Origin: Magicicada septendecula
Taxonomy: Eukaryota; Arthropoda; Insecta; Hemiptera; Cicadidae
Reading direction: 5' to 3'
DNA length: 64,000 nucleotides
Assembly (NCBI GenBank): GCA_034769895.1
Contig: CM068367.1
Location: forward strand, 347,533,611 to 347,597,610
Shown: positions 28,395 to 38,328 of the stretch, piece after piece
How positions within the stretch are numbered: position 1 is the first letter of the stretch
Layout of the letters: each line of letters begins with the position of its first letter
Made by a program: the position numbers and the translations under genes
Notes under the pieces: model-generated
The model's database searches: none
Seen by the model: only the letters and a program-made list of their open reading frames with translations
What the model was told of the DNA's origin: nothing

Positions 28395-28686
28395 GTACCT
28401 ACATCTACAAGAGAGAGTTATCCCGCCACAGCCACCGTACCTACATCTACAAGAGAGAGTTATCCTGCCACAGCCACCGTACCTACATCTACAAGAGAGA
28501 GTTATCCTGCCACAGCCACCGTGCCTACATCTACAAGAGAGAGTTATCCTGCCACAGCCACCGTACCTACATCTACAAGAGAGAGTTATCCTGCCACAGC
28601 CACCGTACCTACGTCTACAAGAGAGAGTTATCCTGCCACAGCCACCGTACCTACATCTACAGGAGAGAGTTATCCTGCCACAGCCA
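28395..28686. repeat. 42 bp minisatellite, 7 copies
   Basis: Units begin at 28395, 28437, 28479, 28521, 28563, 28605 and 28647, each starting GTACCTACATCTACAAGAGA, with single-base differences among them. Because 42 is a multiple of three, long open frames appear on both strands; they are a by-product of the repeat. The last unit is cut short near 28686. Confidence 0.95.
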
Positions 28687-29147
28687 AATGTTGTAAGAAT
28701 AGCTTCTTGTAAATATTTAATTAGAAAACAGTATAATTTCAATTTCCTATAATTTCTGAAATTGTAGGAAACTTACAACTTCAGATAATTTTAACACACG
28801 ACTTGTTCACTTAATTACATTGGACAGAAGCAAAACTGACTTCAAGGAATACTGCTAAATTCACATAAGTGAATAGACTATTATGTTCATCAATGAAAGA
28901 AACAATTTACAAATCCTGTTATGAATACAATTTAACGATTGTTAAACCTTCATTGCTACATCAGCTTGCTATCATAACTACCAATAACAACTAGATGACT
29001 CCACGACCAAAGGTCGCCTTCGGCATGTCATCACGACATAATACGTTGTCGGAAATGTCCTTGGCCGAAAACGATGCCGCCGAAAATGTTGCTGTGTTAA
29101 AAGTCTCTATCAAACATGACGCTTTAGTAAGTAAAGTGACAACATAT
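28687..29147. other. Flank of the 2.86 kb element, with one unrecognised balanced-composition stretch
   Basis: Mostly AT-rich. 28995-29135 is less AT-rich and open in one frame (MTPRPKVAFGMSSRHNTL...), followed by GTAAGTA, a good splice-donor match at 29128-29134. It could be a small host exon or chance. I recognise no family. Confidence 0.3.
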
Positions 29148-29359
29148 GAAGAGCACAGGGGAAAAAGGATGAGAGTCCATTTTTTGTCAATTTTTAAATG
29201 TGGATATAATAACGTGCGTATTTTAGAGTAGAATTCGGTAGTGTATTCATATATGGGAAAAAGAATGAGGGTCGCAAGTTATAGTGATTTAACTAAAAGC
29301 CGTGCAGGGGAAAAAAGATGAGGGAACCAGCGGTTGTATGGAAGAAGGATGAGAGTCCA
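29148..29359 (+). repeat. Left end with four subterminal motif copies
   Basis: Copies of the motif (G/A)GGGAAAAAGGATGAGAGTC lie at 29156-29179, 29253-29275, 29305-29328 and 29338-29359, all in the same orientation. The first is the terminal repeat itself. Arrays of this kind near an end often serve as transposase binding sites; here that is inference. Confidence 0.7.
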
Positions 29360-29554
29360 ATGTTTCGGAGTCGTACTGTTGGCTGCAGTGGGTAAAGAAC
29401 CTTTAACCTAGTATTGTTTTTCACCCGTGCGTGCAAGCAGCTGTTGCCTGTAGGTCTTGTTTCTGTGTGCGATTTTGTGAACAATATTGTGGTTGAAGTG
29501 AGTGATTGAGCTGTGAGTGAAGTTAATCCATTAATTGAAAAACATTCAGACATT

Positions 29555-31342
29555 ATGTCAGAAGAAATATCAGACAATGAGGTGTTACTTTCATCGAGCT
29601 CTAGCCAAAAACGAAAGTCATATGGAAGAATGAAAGACGTTGCTAAGAAATTAAGGTTATCTACCCACGAAACCGGTGCTGACTGTAAGTGTTTGAAACT
29701 TAAATGTTTTGAAAACATTAATAAAAACGAACAAGAACAGATTATTTTAACTTTCAACAAATTGCCAACTTATGATGAGCAATCCAGTTATTTATGTGGT
29801 TTAATTTCCTGTAAACCTGTATTACGCCACCGACCCAGGAAATGCGAAGCTGAGGCCGAAATGCATTCCCATTCTTACAGTTATAAAGTCAGAATCCTAC
29901 GGGATAATAAATTATTTGAAATTGATGTTTGTCATAAAGCATTTCTGTCACTACATGGCATAACTGCTAAACGGTTACAAATATTACAGAAGGGATTAAA
30001 GGCAACAGGTACTGCTTCTAGAGACGGTCGCGGTCGCCATTTTTCAAGGCCTAACAAGCTGTCTGACAAAATTTTAGAAAAAGTCAATGAACACATACTT
30101 TCATTTAAGGGACGGAACTCCCATTACAGTCTGTCAAAATGTAAGAAAATCTTTCTACCGGCAGAACTTAATGTTAAGAAAATGTACTCTATGTACACTG
30201 AGAAATATCCTAATCATGTTTTGTCGTATGAAAAATACAGGGAGATTTTTAACACAAACTTCAACATTAGCTTTGGCTACCCTAGATCTGACACGTGTAG
30301 TTTCTGTGATGAGGTGAAGGTGAAGGTTGATGGGTTACAGGCCGAGATTAATACAGTACAAAAAGATGACATTACAAAAAGTGCACAATTGAATTCACAG
30401 CTGAAAGCCCTTCTGCTGGAAAAGCAACTGCACTTAAAAAAAGCAGAAACCTTTTACAAGCGCAAAAGATCTGCAAAATATGAAGCCCAAAAATATAACT
30501 CTAAAGAAGCCATTGTGATGGACTTCCAAAAAAATTTACAAGTACCAAACATAACAACAAACGACATTTATTACAAAAGACAGTTGTCGTTTTATTTATT
30601 TAATATTCATGTTTTGTCCAACTCAGACTCTTTTTTTTATACTTATCCTGAAACTTGTGGCAAGAAAGGAGCTGATGATGTTGCATCCATGCTTTGGGAC
30701 TTTCTTCTCAATCATTTAAGTGTTGAAGTTGAGGAACTGAAGATTTTTTGCGATTCTTGCTGCGGGCAAAATAAAAACTTCACGATTTTCAGAATGTTGC
30801 ATTATATTGTTCACCAAGTCAAGCGACTAAAAACTGTTCGGGTAATATTCCCTATCCGTGGACACTCATATCTTGAGTGTGACCGAAACATGGGAATTAT
30901 TAATCAAAAATCATTAGTTGAATTGCCTAATGAGTGGAACATTGTCATCAAAGATGCCAGGAAAAAACCAGGTCCATACAAAGTTATTCCATGTGACGAT
31001 CAACTGATATTTAGATCTTGGACAAACTTTCTATCTCAAATATACTTCAAAAAATGCCCATTCGCTAGCCGGCCTATTAGGGAATTGAGTGTTACTGAAC
31101 AGCATCCTCGAATGATTATACATCGCGATACGTACAATGGACACAGTACGCAAACTGTAATTCTACCACCAAAAAGAAAAGTGCCAGCCTTACCGGAAGG
31201 ACAATTTCATCTACCGCTTTTGGCTTACGAGGGTAAGCTGCCAATTTCCCGAGCTAAGTACGAAGATTTGCAGCATTTAAAAACATTCTGCAGAGAAGAA
31301 GCACAAGAATTCTTCGTGAACATACCATTTGAAAATCGGTAG
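29555..31342 (+). CDS. Putative transposase, DUF7869-like, 595 residues
   Basis: The frame is open from ATG 29555 to the stop at 31342. In-frame codons upstream to 29513 have no ATG, so 29555 is the first usable start. Visible parts: an acidic Ser-rich start, a nuclear-signal-like KRKSYGRMKDVAKKLR (about 19-34), a Cys group (CKCLKLKC, about 44-51), a CxxC pair in DTCSFCDEV (about 247-255), a probable coiled coil (about 257-305), then MDFQKNL (Asp about 323), FCDSCCGQNKN (Asp about 400) and RGHSYLECDRNMG (Asp about 443). The last three are the hallmark motifs of a large invertebrate family annotated only as uncharacterised. The spaced aspartates suggest an RNase-H-fold catalytic site. No stop or frameshift is visible, so it may be expressible. 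Role as transposase is inferred from the ends and target duplication around it. Confidence 0.75.
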   Translation: MSEEISDNEVLLSSSSSQKRKSYGRMKDVAKKLRLSTHETGADCKCLKLKCFENINKNEQEQIILTFNKLPTYDEQSSYLCGLISCKPVLRHRPRKCEAEAEMHSHSYSYKVRILRDNKLFEIDVCHKAFLSLHGITAKRLQILQKGLKATGTASRDGRGRHFSRPNKLSDKILEKVNEHILSFKGRNSHYSLSKCKKIFLPAELNVKKMYSMYTEKYPNHVLSYEKYREIFNTNFNISFGYPRSDTCSFCDEVKVKVDGLQAEINTVQKDDITKSAQLNSQLKALLLEKQLHLKKAETFYKRKRSAKYEAQKYNSKEAIVMDFQKNLQVPNITTNDIYYKRQLSFYLFNIHVLSNSDSFFYTYPETCGKKGADDVASMLWDFLLNHLSVEVEELKIFCDSCCGQNKNFTIFRMLHYIVHQVKRLKTVRVIFPIRGHSYLECDRNMGIINQKSLVELPNEWNIVIKDARKKPGPYKVIPCDDQLIFRSWTNFLSQIYFKKCPFASRPIRELSVTEQHPRMIIHRDTYNGHSTQTVILPPKRKVPALPEGQFHLPLLAYEGKLPISRAKYEDLQHLKTFCREEAQEFFVNIPFENR

Positions 31343-31568
31343 ACAGAAGTGGTTAAGAAATTTACCTAATAGGTTTTATAAATTGTTTTTTGTAGTTTTA
31401 AATATTTAAATACTTTTCATATTTTTAAAAATGTTTTCATAGAATAAAATAATTATTTTTGATAAAAGTAGATTCTCATTTCGTTAAATTCAAGTTATAT
31501 AAATCATTAGAATTAAGGTTTTTCTATTTAGTGTTCAGTGGACTGTCGTCAGTGATAATTAATATATT

Positions 31569-32002
31569 TTTTTTTATTATTATTTTTATGTTTTGTAGTT
31601 TGTAAATTAATTTTAATGTTTTTGTATTATTAATAGTTCATTGCCTAATATATCAGTAAACTGGTAATATACTCACCAGTCACAAAAAATTATTTGTAAA
31701 TTAGATGTAGCGTTTCTGAATTAAAAATCTGTTTTTCTCAGAATGACGGCAAGTGGACGTTCATCCTTTTTCCCCTGTGCTCTTCGTAATTAATAATTAT
31801 TTTTATGTTTTGTAGTTTGTAAATTAATTTTAATGTTTTTGTATTATTAATAGTTCATTGCCTAATATATCAGTAAACTGGTGATATACTCACCAGTCAC
31901 AAAAAATTATTTGTAAATTAGATGTAGCGTTTCTGAATTAAAAATCTGTTTTTCTCAGAATGACGGCAAGTGGACATTCATCCTTTTTCCCCTGTGCTCT
32001 TC
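31569..32002. repeat. 217 bp tandem duplication of the right end
   Basis: 31569-31785 and 31786-32002 are nearly identical over most of their length, so the right terminus (ending ...CCCCTGTGCTCTTC) occurs twice, at 31785 and 32002. Only the outer one is followed by ATAT matching the left flank. The outer end was therefore the one used in the last insertion, or the duplication arose after it. Confidence 0.9.
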
Positions 32003-34233
32003 ATATATTAAGTAACGATTAACGCTTTTCTTAGCGCTTGGACATCTGTTTTTGGCCATTACGTCATTAGCAAGTGAATAAGTAAAAAAAACTCTATATT
32101 TAAATAAATAAGTTACAATTTGCGTAATAAATATAAGTGATCAGAAATGGGCGTAGTTCTTCAGAACTGGTCATTAGTGCGGTTAGAAAGCGGCGTTTTG
32201 GAACATTTCCGTTAACGGCTTAACGGAATATAGTTGACATATTTATGAATCTTGTTGAAAAGGCCGACAAAGGAGTAACTGTTATTTATAAACTTGACAC
32301 CTTGTAACGTTATAAACATTTACCCACTACTCTGTAGTAAATTTAATCGGAAATTTTACTTAACTGTCTCCGTGTCAAAAACGTCGCTTCTAATGGTTTT
32401 ACTTTCATTGTTGTGAAACGCTGCGGAAATTTCCAGCTACCCTGCTACCTGCCTTTGACTAATCAAACACCAGAGTATTTAAAAACAAACCGGTTCAATA
32501 TTCATTCTGTTGGTAATGACTATTACTGTTTCCAGCTACCCTGCTACCTGCCTTTGACTAATCAAACACCAGAGTATTTAAAAACAAACCGGTTCAATAT
32601 TCATTCTGTTGGTAATGACTATTACTGACAGTGTACTGGGTTTATTAAAGTTGCTTCTGTAAACAAGTCACTGTATTCATGTCCAGTAATCATTTCATCT
32701 ACTAGAATATATTTTAGTTAGGTCAGAAAATTCTAATTTATGATAAATATCTAAGTAAAAATAAAAAGATCGAAGGATATTGGAAGGCAATGTGGAATTG
32801 TATAGAATGTGTAAGTGCCAAGTGTGAAGGAACAATAACAATTGTACAGTAATAGACAATGTGACGTGAAAATCTCACAATCACAGTCACCTACCATAGA
32901 CTAACCGCACTGAAGAGAAGAGTTCTTCGTCAAAAATCACGGCATTTCAAGCCTACCAGATCTTGAAATAAAGAAAATGACATAATCAGAAACTCCAACC
33001 CAAGTACTGTATTAAGACTCCAACCCCCAAGTATTAAAACGGTTTCATTTTCCGTTTCTATGAATCTTTCACGGGTTCAAACAATGAAGACTACCATCGA
33101 GATAGCAAAAGAACACCACGCATTACGCCATCGGGGGAACATTCCATCGCCTTTATGTTCGCGTACACGAACGTGCCAGATAACATTTTGAGGACAATTT
33201 CTTGCTAGGATACCTAAGTTACGATAGTATTACGAGTACATTCCAAGAATAATCATATAAAATTTATTTTGTACATATTCCAGTTAATGCTTGTGTCATT
33301 TTTAATGGGACCAAAGGTGAATTAGCACTTCTAAAAAAGTCTCATGTCATTCAAAATTAATTAGAGACTGAAGTGACAGAACAAATTGTATATTTTAGAC
33401 CGATATCTTATCTCTTACAACTGCTACAATCAAAGTCAAATTACATAGAAACGAACGTTTCAATTAAACATCCTTGTGCGTCACGACGAAGAACTTGGCT
33501 TGAGTTATATGTAGAGAAACGAAATGTATAATGTCTACAACGAAATGTCTCCCTCGCCCCACCACCGTAGGAAGACATCAGATTACAGTACAATAAACAG
33601 GGTACATGGGTACATGGATGACGCAGGAGGGCACCAGGATCTTCTTTACGCACAGATTTACACTTACACTTTACACTTAAAATTAAGTGTACATACTTTG
33701 CAAATTGCCTGTATTGAAATTACATATAAATATAAATGTAAAAAATTAGTTCTGTTCTATAGTTAAACCCTCAATTGTAATTTATCGATTAGCTATTTTT
33801 GTCATGAAACTATTCAGATTTTCGCCTACTAATGTTTTCGCTTAGACTTCCAATCAAGCGGTCACCAATTGGCTTCCGGATAGGGCTGACACTACTACAC
33901 ACGTTCTAAGCTATTTTCACATCGTCCTTGCATTCACAAAGTAAGCCCAATACTTGAACGTTTCTTAATATCATTGCGCGAAGTTGCGGAAGCAACTAGT
34001 TATCTTCACAGTAGGGAAAATCTTTTCCAGCGACTAGATTTTTGCTTACCCAAAGTAATTGGCTCAGGGTTCCATCCAGGCTTCCGTTGTGATATTTCTT
34101 TTGTTTTGTTTATCTCTTTTTGTTTATTTCTTTTTCCTTGTTTGATAGAAGGTGTTACTCAATAGCAATAACATTCTTCTCTACATCTACCGATTTTAAT
34201 ACCTTTATACAACATTAAGCCTACATACAACGG
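32003..34233. other. Gene-poor region
   Basis: No recognisable gene. It contains the 99 bp tandem duplication listed next. Other open frames are short and featureless. Confidence 0.5.
32430..32627. repeat. 99 bp tandem duplication, two identical copies
   Basis: 32430-32528 and 32529-32627 are identical by eye, beginning TTTCCAGCTACCCTGC. Perfect identity points to a recent event. The period is a multiple of three, which explains the repeated open frame across it. Confidence 0.95.
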
Positions 34234-34335
34234 ATTTTTGGATGTATATTATTGATTTGTTTTAGTATGTTCTCTAAACAAAAACACAAATGCAGAGAAC
34301 ATACTAAAACAAATCAATAATATACATCCAAAAAT
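34234..34335. repeat. 42 bp perfect inverted repeat with 18 nt loop
   Basis: 34234-34275 and 34294-34335 are exact reverse complements. The right arm runs into the Penelope-like coding sequence, so the left arm is an inverted copy of the element's own sequence, placed at its truncated 5' edge. Confidence 0.95.
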
Positions 34336-35241
34336 ACAATTCACAGAAGAAAAAGAAAAACATAACAAAATCAACTATTTAGACATAACCATCACAAGAA
34401 ACAACAACCACATACAATATGCAATATACAGAAAACCAACTTCTACCAACATCATCATACCTAACCATTCTGACCACCCACCACAACATAAAATGGCAGC
34501 ATTCTATTCGCTATTTAACAGAATGTACAAAATCCCCCTAAACAAACAAAAAACAGACAAAGAAAGAAATATAATATACCAAATTGCTCATGAAAATGGA
34601 TACAATAAAAATACTATAAACAAAATAGAAAATAAAATCAAATATAAAACAAAAACTGAACAATTAAGAATTAATCAAAATGAACAACACATAAATAATA
34701 ATAACAACAAAAAATGGGCCACATTCACATACATAAATAATAAAATGACAAAGCTAACAAAATTATTTAAAAACACAGATATCAAAATAGCATACAAAAC
34801 TAATAAAAATAATTTACAAACACTAAATAACCCACACAACAAAGATAATACAACTACTAACGGTAGACTATATACAAAATTGAATGCCATGATTGCAATA
34901 AATGTTACATAGGACAAACAAAAAAACAGCTGAAAAAACGTTATTTTGAACACCTAAATGCATACAAAAAACCAGAAATATATAAATCCAATTTAGCCAC
35001 ACATGCACTAAACACGGGACATGAATTCCCAGACATAACCAATATGACACTAATAAAACATATACCACACAAAGGGACCATAATGAACATTTGGGAAAAT
35101 TTACAAATATACAAACATAAAACACAAAACAAACTAATACCCGAACAAGTACAAATCAATACAAAACAAGACACAATTTTCAAAGCACTCAACATCGAAA
35201 ATACACAAAATACTAATACACACACAAAAATACCACTTTGA
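34336..35241 (+). pseudogene. Penelope-like polymerase C-terminus with GIY-YIG endonuclease
   Basis: The first part matches the region just after the RT catalytic core in Penelope-like proteins (NYLDITI, YRKPTSTN, HP-x-x-HK). The second part has the CxxC-containing lead-in and YIGQT start of the GIY-YIG domain (about 34880-34920), followed by the Arg and His positions of that fold (KKRYFEHLN, then THALNTGHEF, about 34935-35030). GIY-YIG nucleases nick target DNA for insertion. The frame is not continuous and the start is missing, so it is a fossil. Family assignment is firm; subclade is not. Confidence 0.7.
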
Positions 35242-35319
35242 GATATCAGAAACCAACAGGAGACCACAATGGTGACAGACCAACACATAGGTACTTCACT
35301 AGAAGCAGAATCGCGAAGG

Positions 35320-35350
35320 CTGAAGATGAGAGCACAATAGCTCTCGAAAC
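35320..35350 (+). ncRNA. Hammerhead-ribozyme-like core in the Penelope-like 3' region
   Basis: CTGAAGA (35320-35326) is followed by GAGAGC, a six-base loop, GCTCTC and then GAAAC (35346-35350). This is the order CUGANGA / stem II / GAAA of the hammerhead ribozyme, which is known to occur in Penelope-like elements. One extra base lies between the first core piece and the stem, so activity is doubtful. Confidence 0.4.
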
Positions 35351-35395
35351 ATATTCCTAGTAAGGAAAATAAAATATCTTGAGGTAATTCCAATA

Positions 35396-37334
35396 TAAAT
35401 AATAAATATATTAATTTTTTTTATATGCTAAAATTCATACATACGGAAAACAAAGCGTTTTTCGATATATGTTTACTGGACATTTTTCTTTCAGTTTAAT
35501 GAATAGAATCATTTTTCGAAGTCCAGCACCGTCTTTTGGAAACACTCTGTATACCCTTACCTGAATGTCGTTTTTGTTAACGTATGAAAAATCTTTGATT
35601 TAAGCTGTTAGTTATCAGAAACACAAACGAACACAAGTTTTCCAAGTTTAGGAAACAACGAAACAACGCTTTGCACAAAAAACGTAACGCACAAACGTCT
35701 GCACTCCCGCACGATCCTAATACACAAAACACAAAAATATAGCCTTCATAAACATCATGTGTTTCTGTAATGAATGTTAGGTATGTTTATACAAGCGTGT
35801 ACAGTAAATTAAAATTGCAGACGGTAAATTAAATTAAATTAATTTGTCTACATGCTGACACAACTGATGACTGATCGTTATTTCTGTTACTAGCGTAATG
35901 TGCAGAGAAAATGGTAACTAGTAGATGGCTAAAGGCTCCTCTAACCCGATTATAAAAGTTATAACGATATTCGGTAACGTTGCTTGAAGTGGATTGATTT
36001 TCCAATGCATTCCACTGTTTCTTCAGAAGGGTCGTATGTTACAAAGTTTAATCAAAAGTTTTCTTTTAAGACGTCTACAGCATGTGGGCACATTGCTTTT
36101 CATTTATTTTATTGTTATTCTTTTTCTATACCTTTAGCTGTTAGGCATTAAACGTTTTTGAAATATGTATAGATAAAATGTTTTGCTCTTACATTTGATA
36201 GGCCTATTTACTTTTGTCTTCAAACTAAAGGAAACTGGGTCACCATCTTAATGAGAAACCACAGGTTTAATAATACTCTTCTTAACAACTATTGTATCGT
36301 TTTGGACTCCCTACAAGTAAGTGCATACTTGTGAGTTACTCCTTGTAAATGGATATGTGATCGCTCTATCATATTGATCGCTGACTGAAAGCCGAACAGT
36401 TTATGGAAAAAATATTCCAGTTGTAGAAATAATGGACACAGTTTGTCGTTAAGAATTTTCTTGACATTTTCAGCTATGGATGTGTTTACGCATTAAACAA
36501 TACACGTTTTCTGAAGTTATGCAACTGTGTTATTACGGGAACAGAGTGAGGCCTCGCTTTGTGTGTGTGTGATGTGGGGGGTCGAAGACAAAAGTGTGTA
36601 GTTTAAAAGCAAGTAGAGAGAGGTGAACCCTTTGTTCTCTAACAAAGCGTATTGTACTGCAGCACTTGTGTCCTCTCTTTGTCAGTATCATGACGAAGCC
36701 ATCCTTGTCTACCTTTCATACTACACAGCTTCTGCTAATTATCATAAATTAAGAAACTTATTTTTGCGTATAATGTTTCTACATCTTTGAAATAATAGGA
36801 GTTTTCTCTACGAATTTAATTTATGAAAGTGATTATAATGTGTCGACAATTATTAAAACACTTAGTGTATCAGTTTGACTTCTATAAGACAGAATAATTG
36901 TTTTATAAACTTTCATATAACAATAAGACGGATTTATTTTGTCTCATAGAAGATTTTACTTTCAAAATGATTAAACAATACTCAAAGATTAGGGTTTTTG
37001 GGCTGAGTATAGCTTATCAGTTACCCCACTCATTTTACTCTTACTTGAAATTACTGGAGATTGCTCTTCTCTCCTACTTTTCCCTAGAAGCAATTGTTTA
37101 TTTGCAACACTTTATATTTGAACATAATGTCAAGGTGACGTATACAAGAGTCCTCTTGCGTTATTCTTTATCTTAAGTGGAATTGGCATGAAAGACCAGT
37201 CGGTCATTAACGAGTTGTTTACAGTGATGTAATTGTGAGCTGTAATTAATGGAAACTGTATTGAATATTAATATTGCGATCTATAAAACTTATTGACTTT
37301 GTTGAGTGTTATTGTTACTGTGAACAGGGGCTAA
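35396..37334. other. Gene-poor region
   Basis: No recognisable gene, apart from a TAGGCCTA at 36199. Open frames such as 36898-37176 have no motif that I know. Confidence 0.5.
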
Positions 37335-37337
37335 TCT

Positions 37338-37381
<44 letters not shown>

Positions 37382-37420
37382 CGGCTTTGTCCTGACTGAC
37401 TGACAGAGAATCAACGTAGA
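37335..37420 (+). repeat. Helitron left terminus with (TA)n expansion
   Basis: TCTCTTATATATA...AAGCGGCTTTGTCCTGACTGACTGACAGAGAATC. The TA tract (about 37341-37379) is much longer than in the inverted copy at 38256-38328. Confidence 0.7.
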
Positions 37421-38255
37421 GCAAAAACTACTGAAGATAATGATCTCAAAATTTGAAGATATATTCTTATGGGGTCGTAGATGCTCACTATAAGAAAGGA
37501 TTTTGCAAAATTTGAATTTTAAGGGGTAAAAATCGCAAGAATTCGAGGAAACGCAACGCTTCGTATAGCTAATACACAGAGAGTATACGAGTTCGCTCTC
37601 AAAAGAGAAAGTACATCTGTTTTCTATTAGTACAGCGTATACAGAGTGTTATTAAGGAAGCCGCCCATGCCTGTGTTTTTTATTGAACCAGGTCTTCTGA
37701 AATCAACAGGAGGTCCTCATGGCACAACAGAGAGTAATCTCTTTACCTATTGTTTGGTCACGTAATTTGGCATCTTCGTTTTTGAAACACAAAAATAAAT
37801 ATTAAATAAAAAATTGGCGATTGTTAATAATAATTATGGGTGACATGTTACTATTGCATACTGTACTTTTCATCTGTGTTAACAGTAGCAAGAAACGACG
37901 GGGTGCGGCTAATCGACTCCCTGGCCGTTTGAAATTGTTATATTGTTTTTACACATGGACCTATACATGTATATTGCATCTTTTGTTTTATCAATACAAG
38001 GTTACTACTTATCATAAAATCATTTGGTTTTTACGTGTATATACTTAAAGTTTGGTTTTTACTGAAGCTCTATTTTACATTGATCTTTTTTTAACTTTCA
38101 TTTAAAAGAAAACGTATTCCCACATTGTTATGTACGTCATATATACACGCTTAATCATGCATTGTGCATGTTCAAAAAACCGGTCTGTCAACCGCTCCGT
38201 GTCTATAATTAATACCATGTCAATTATTAATACCGTGTCATTATCTTCAATAGGT

Positions 38256-38328
38256 TTTGCTCTACGTTGATTCTCTGTCAGTCAGTCAGTCAGTCAATCA
38301 GGACAAAGCCGCTTATATATATAAGAGA
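38256..38328 (-). repeat. Inverted copy of the Helitron left terminus
   Basis: On the minus strand this reads TCTCTTATATATATAAGCGG, then the GACTGACTGAC repeat and GAGAATCAACG, matching 37335-37440. It begins with TC after an A, so it is a complete left end pointing the other way, 0.99 kb from the forward one. It recurs in unit 2 at about 48231-48303. Confidence 0.85.

Larger units (their letters stand above)
29148..32002 (+). mobile_element. DNA transposon with intact DUF7869-like ORF (Sola-like?)
   Basis: The left end GAAGAGCACAGGGGAAAAAG (29148) and the right end are inverted matches over about 25 bp. They are flanked by ATAT at 29144-29147 and 32003-32006, a 4 bp duplication. The body holds one uninterrupted gene (29555-31342). 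Four copies of a GGGGAAAAAGGATGAG-type motif lie within 200 bp of the left end, and the right 217 bp is tandemly duplicated. A 4 bp duplication and three spaced aspartates would suit the Sola superfamily, but I cannot confirm that. It looks whole and recent. Confidence 0.75.
34234..35395 (+). mobile_element. Penelope-like retroelement, 5'-truncated and broken
   Basis: The plus strand encodes the end of a Penelope-type polymerase: FTEEKEKHNKINYLDITI and YAIYRKPTSTNIIIPNHSDH, a long Asn/Lys-rich linker, then a GIY-YIG endonuclease region. The left end is a 42 bp perfect foldback (34234-34335), a structure seen in this family. The 3' part has a hammerhead-like core and an A-rich end. The RT fingers and most of the palm are missing. 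The A-rich, low-GC coding strand is unlike the neighbours. It is broken in at least one place besides the truncation. Confidence 0.75.

Noticed and set aside
28379-28742. Long open frames on both strands and a CRISPR-like periodic look
   Set aside because: It is a 42 bp head-to-tail minisatellite with no distinct spacers. The period is a multiple of three, which keeps frames open by default.
34675-35393. Three hydrophobic minus-strand frames resembling membrane proteins
   Set aside because: They are the antisense of the A-rich Penelope-like coding strand; T-rich codons give Phe, Leu and Val by default.
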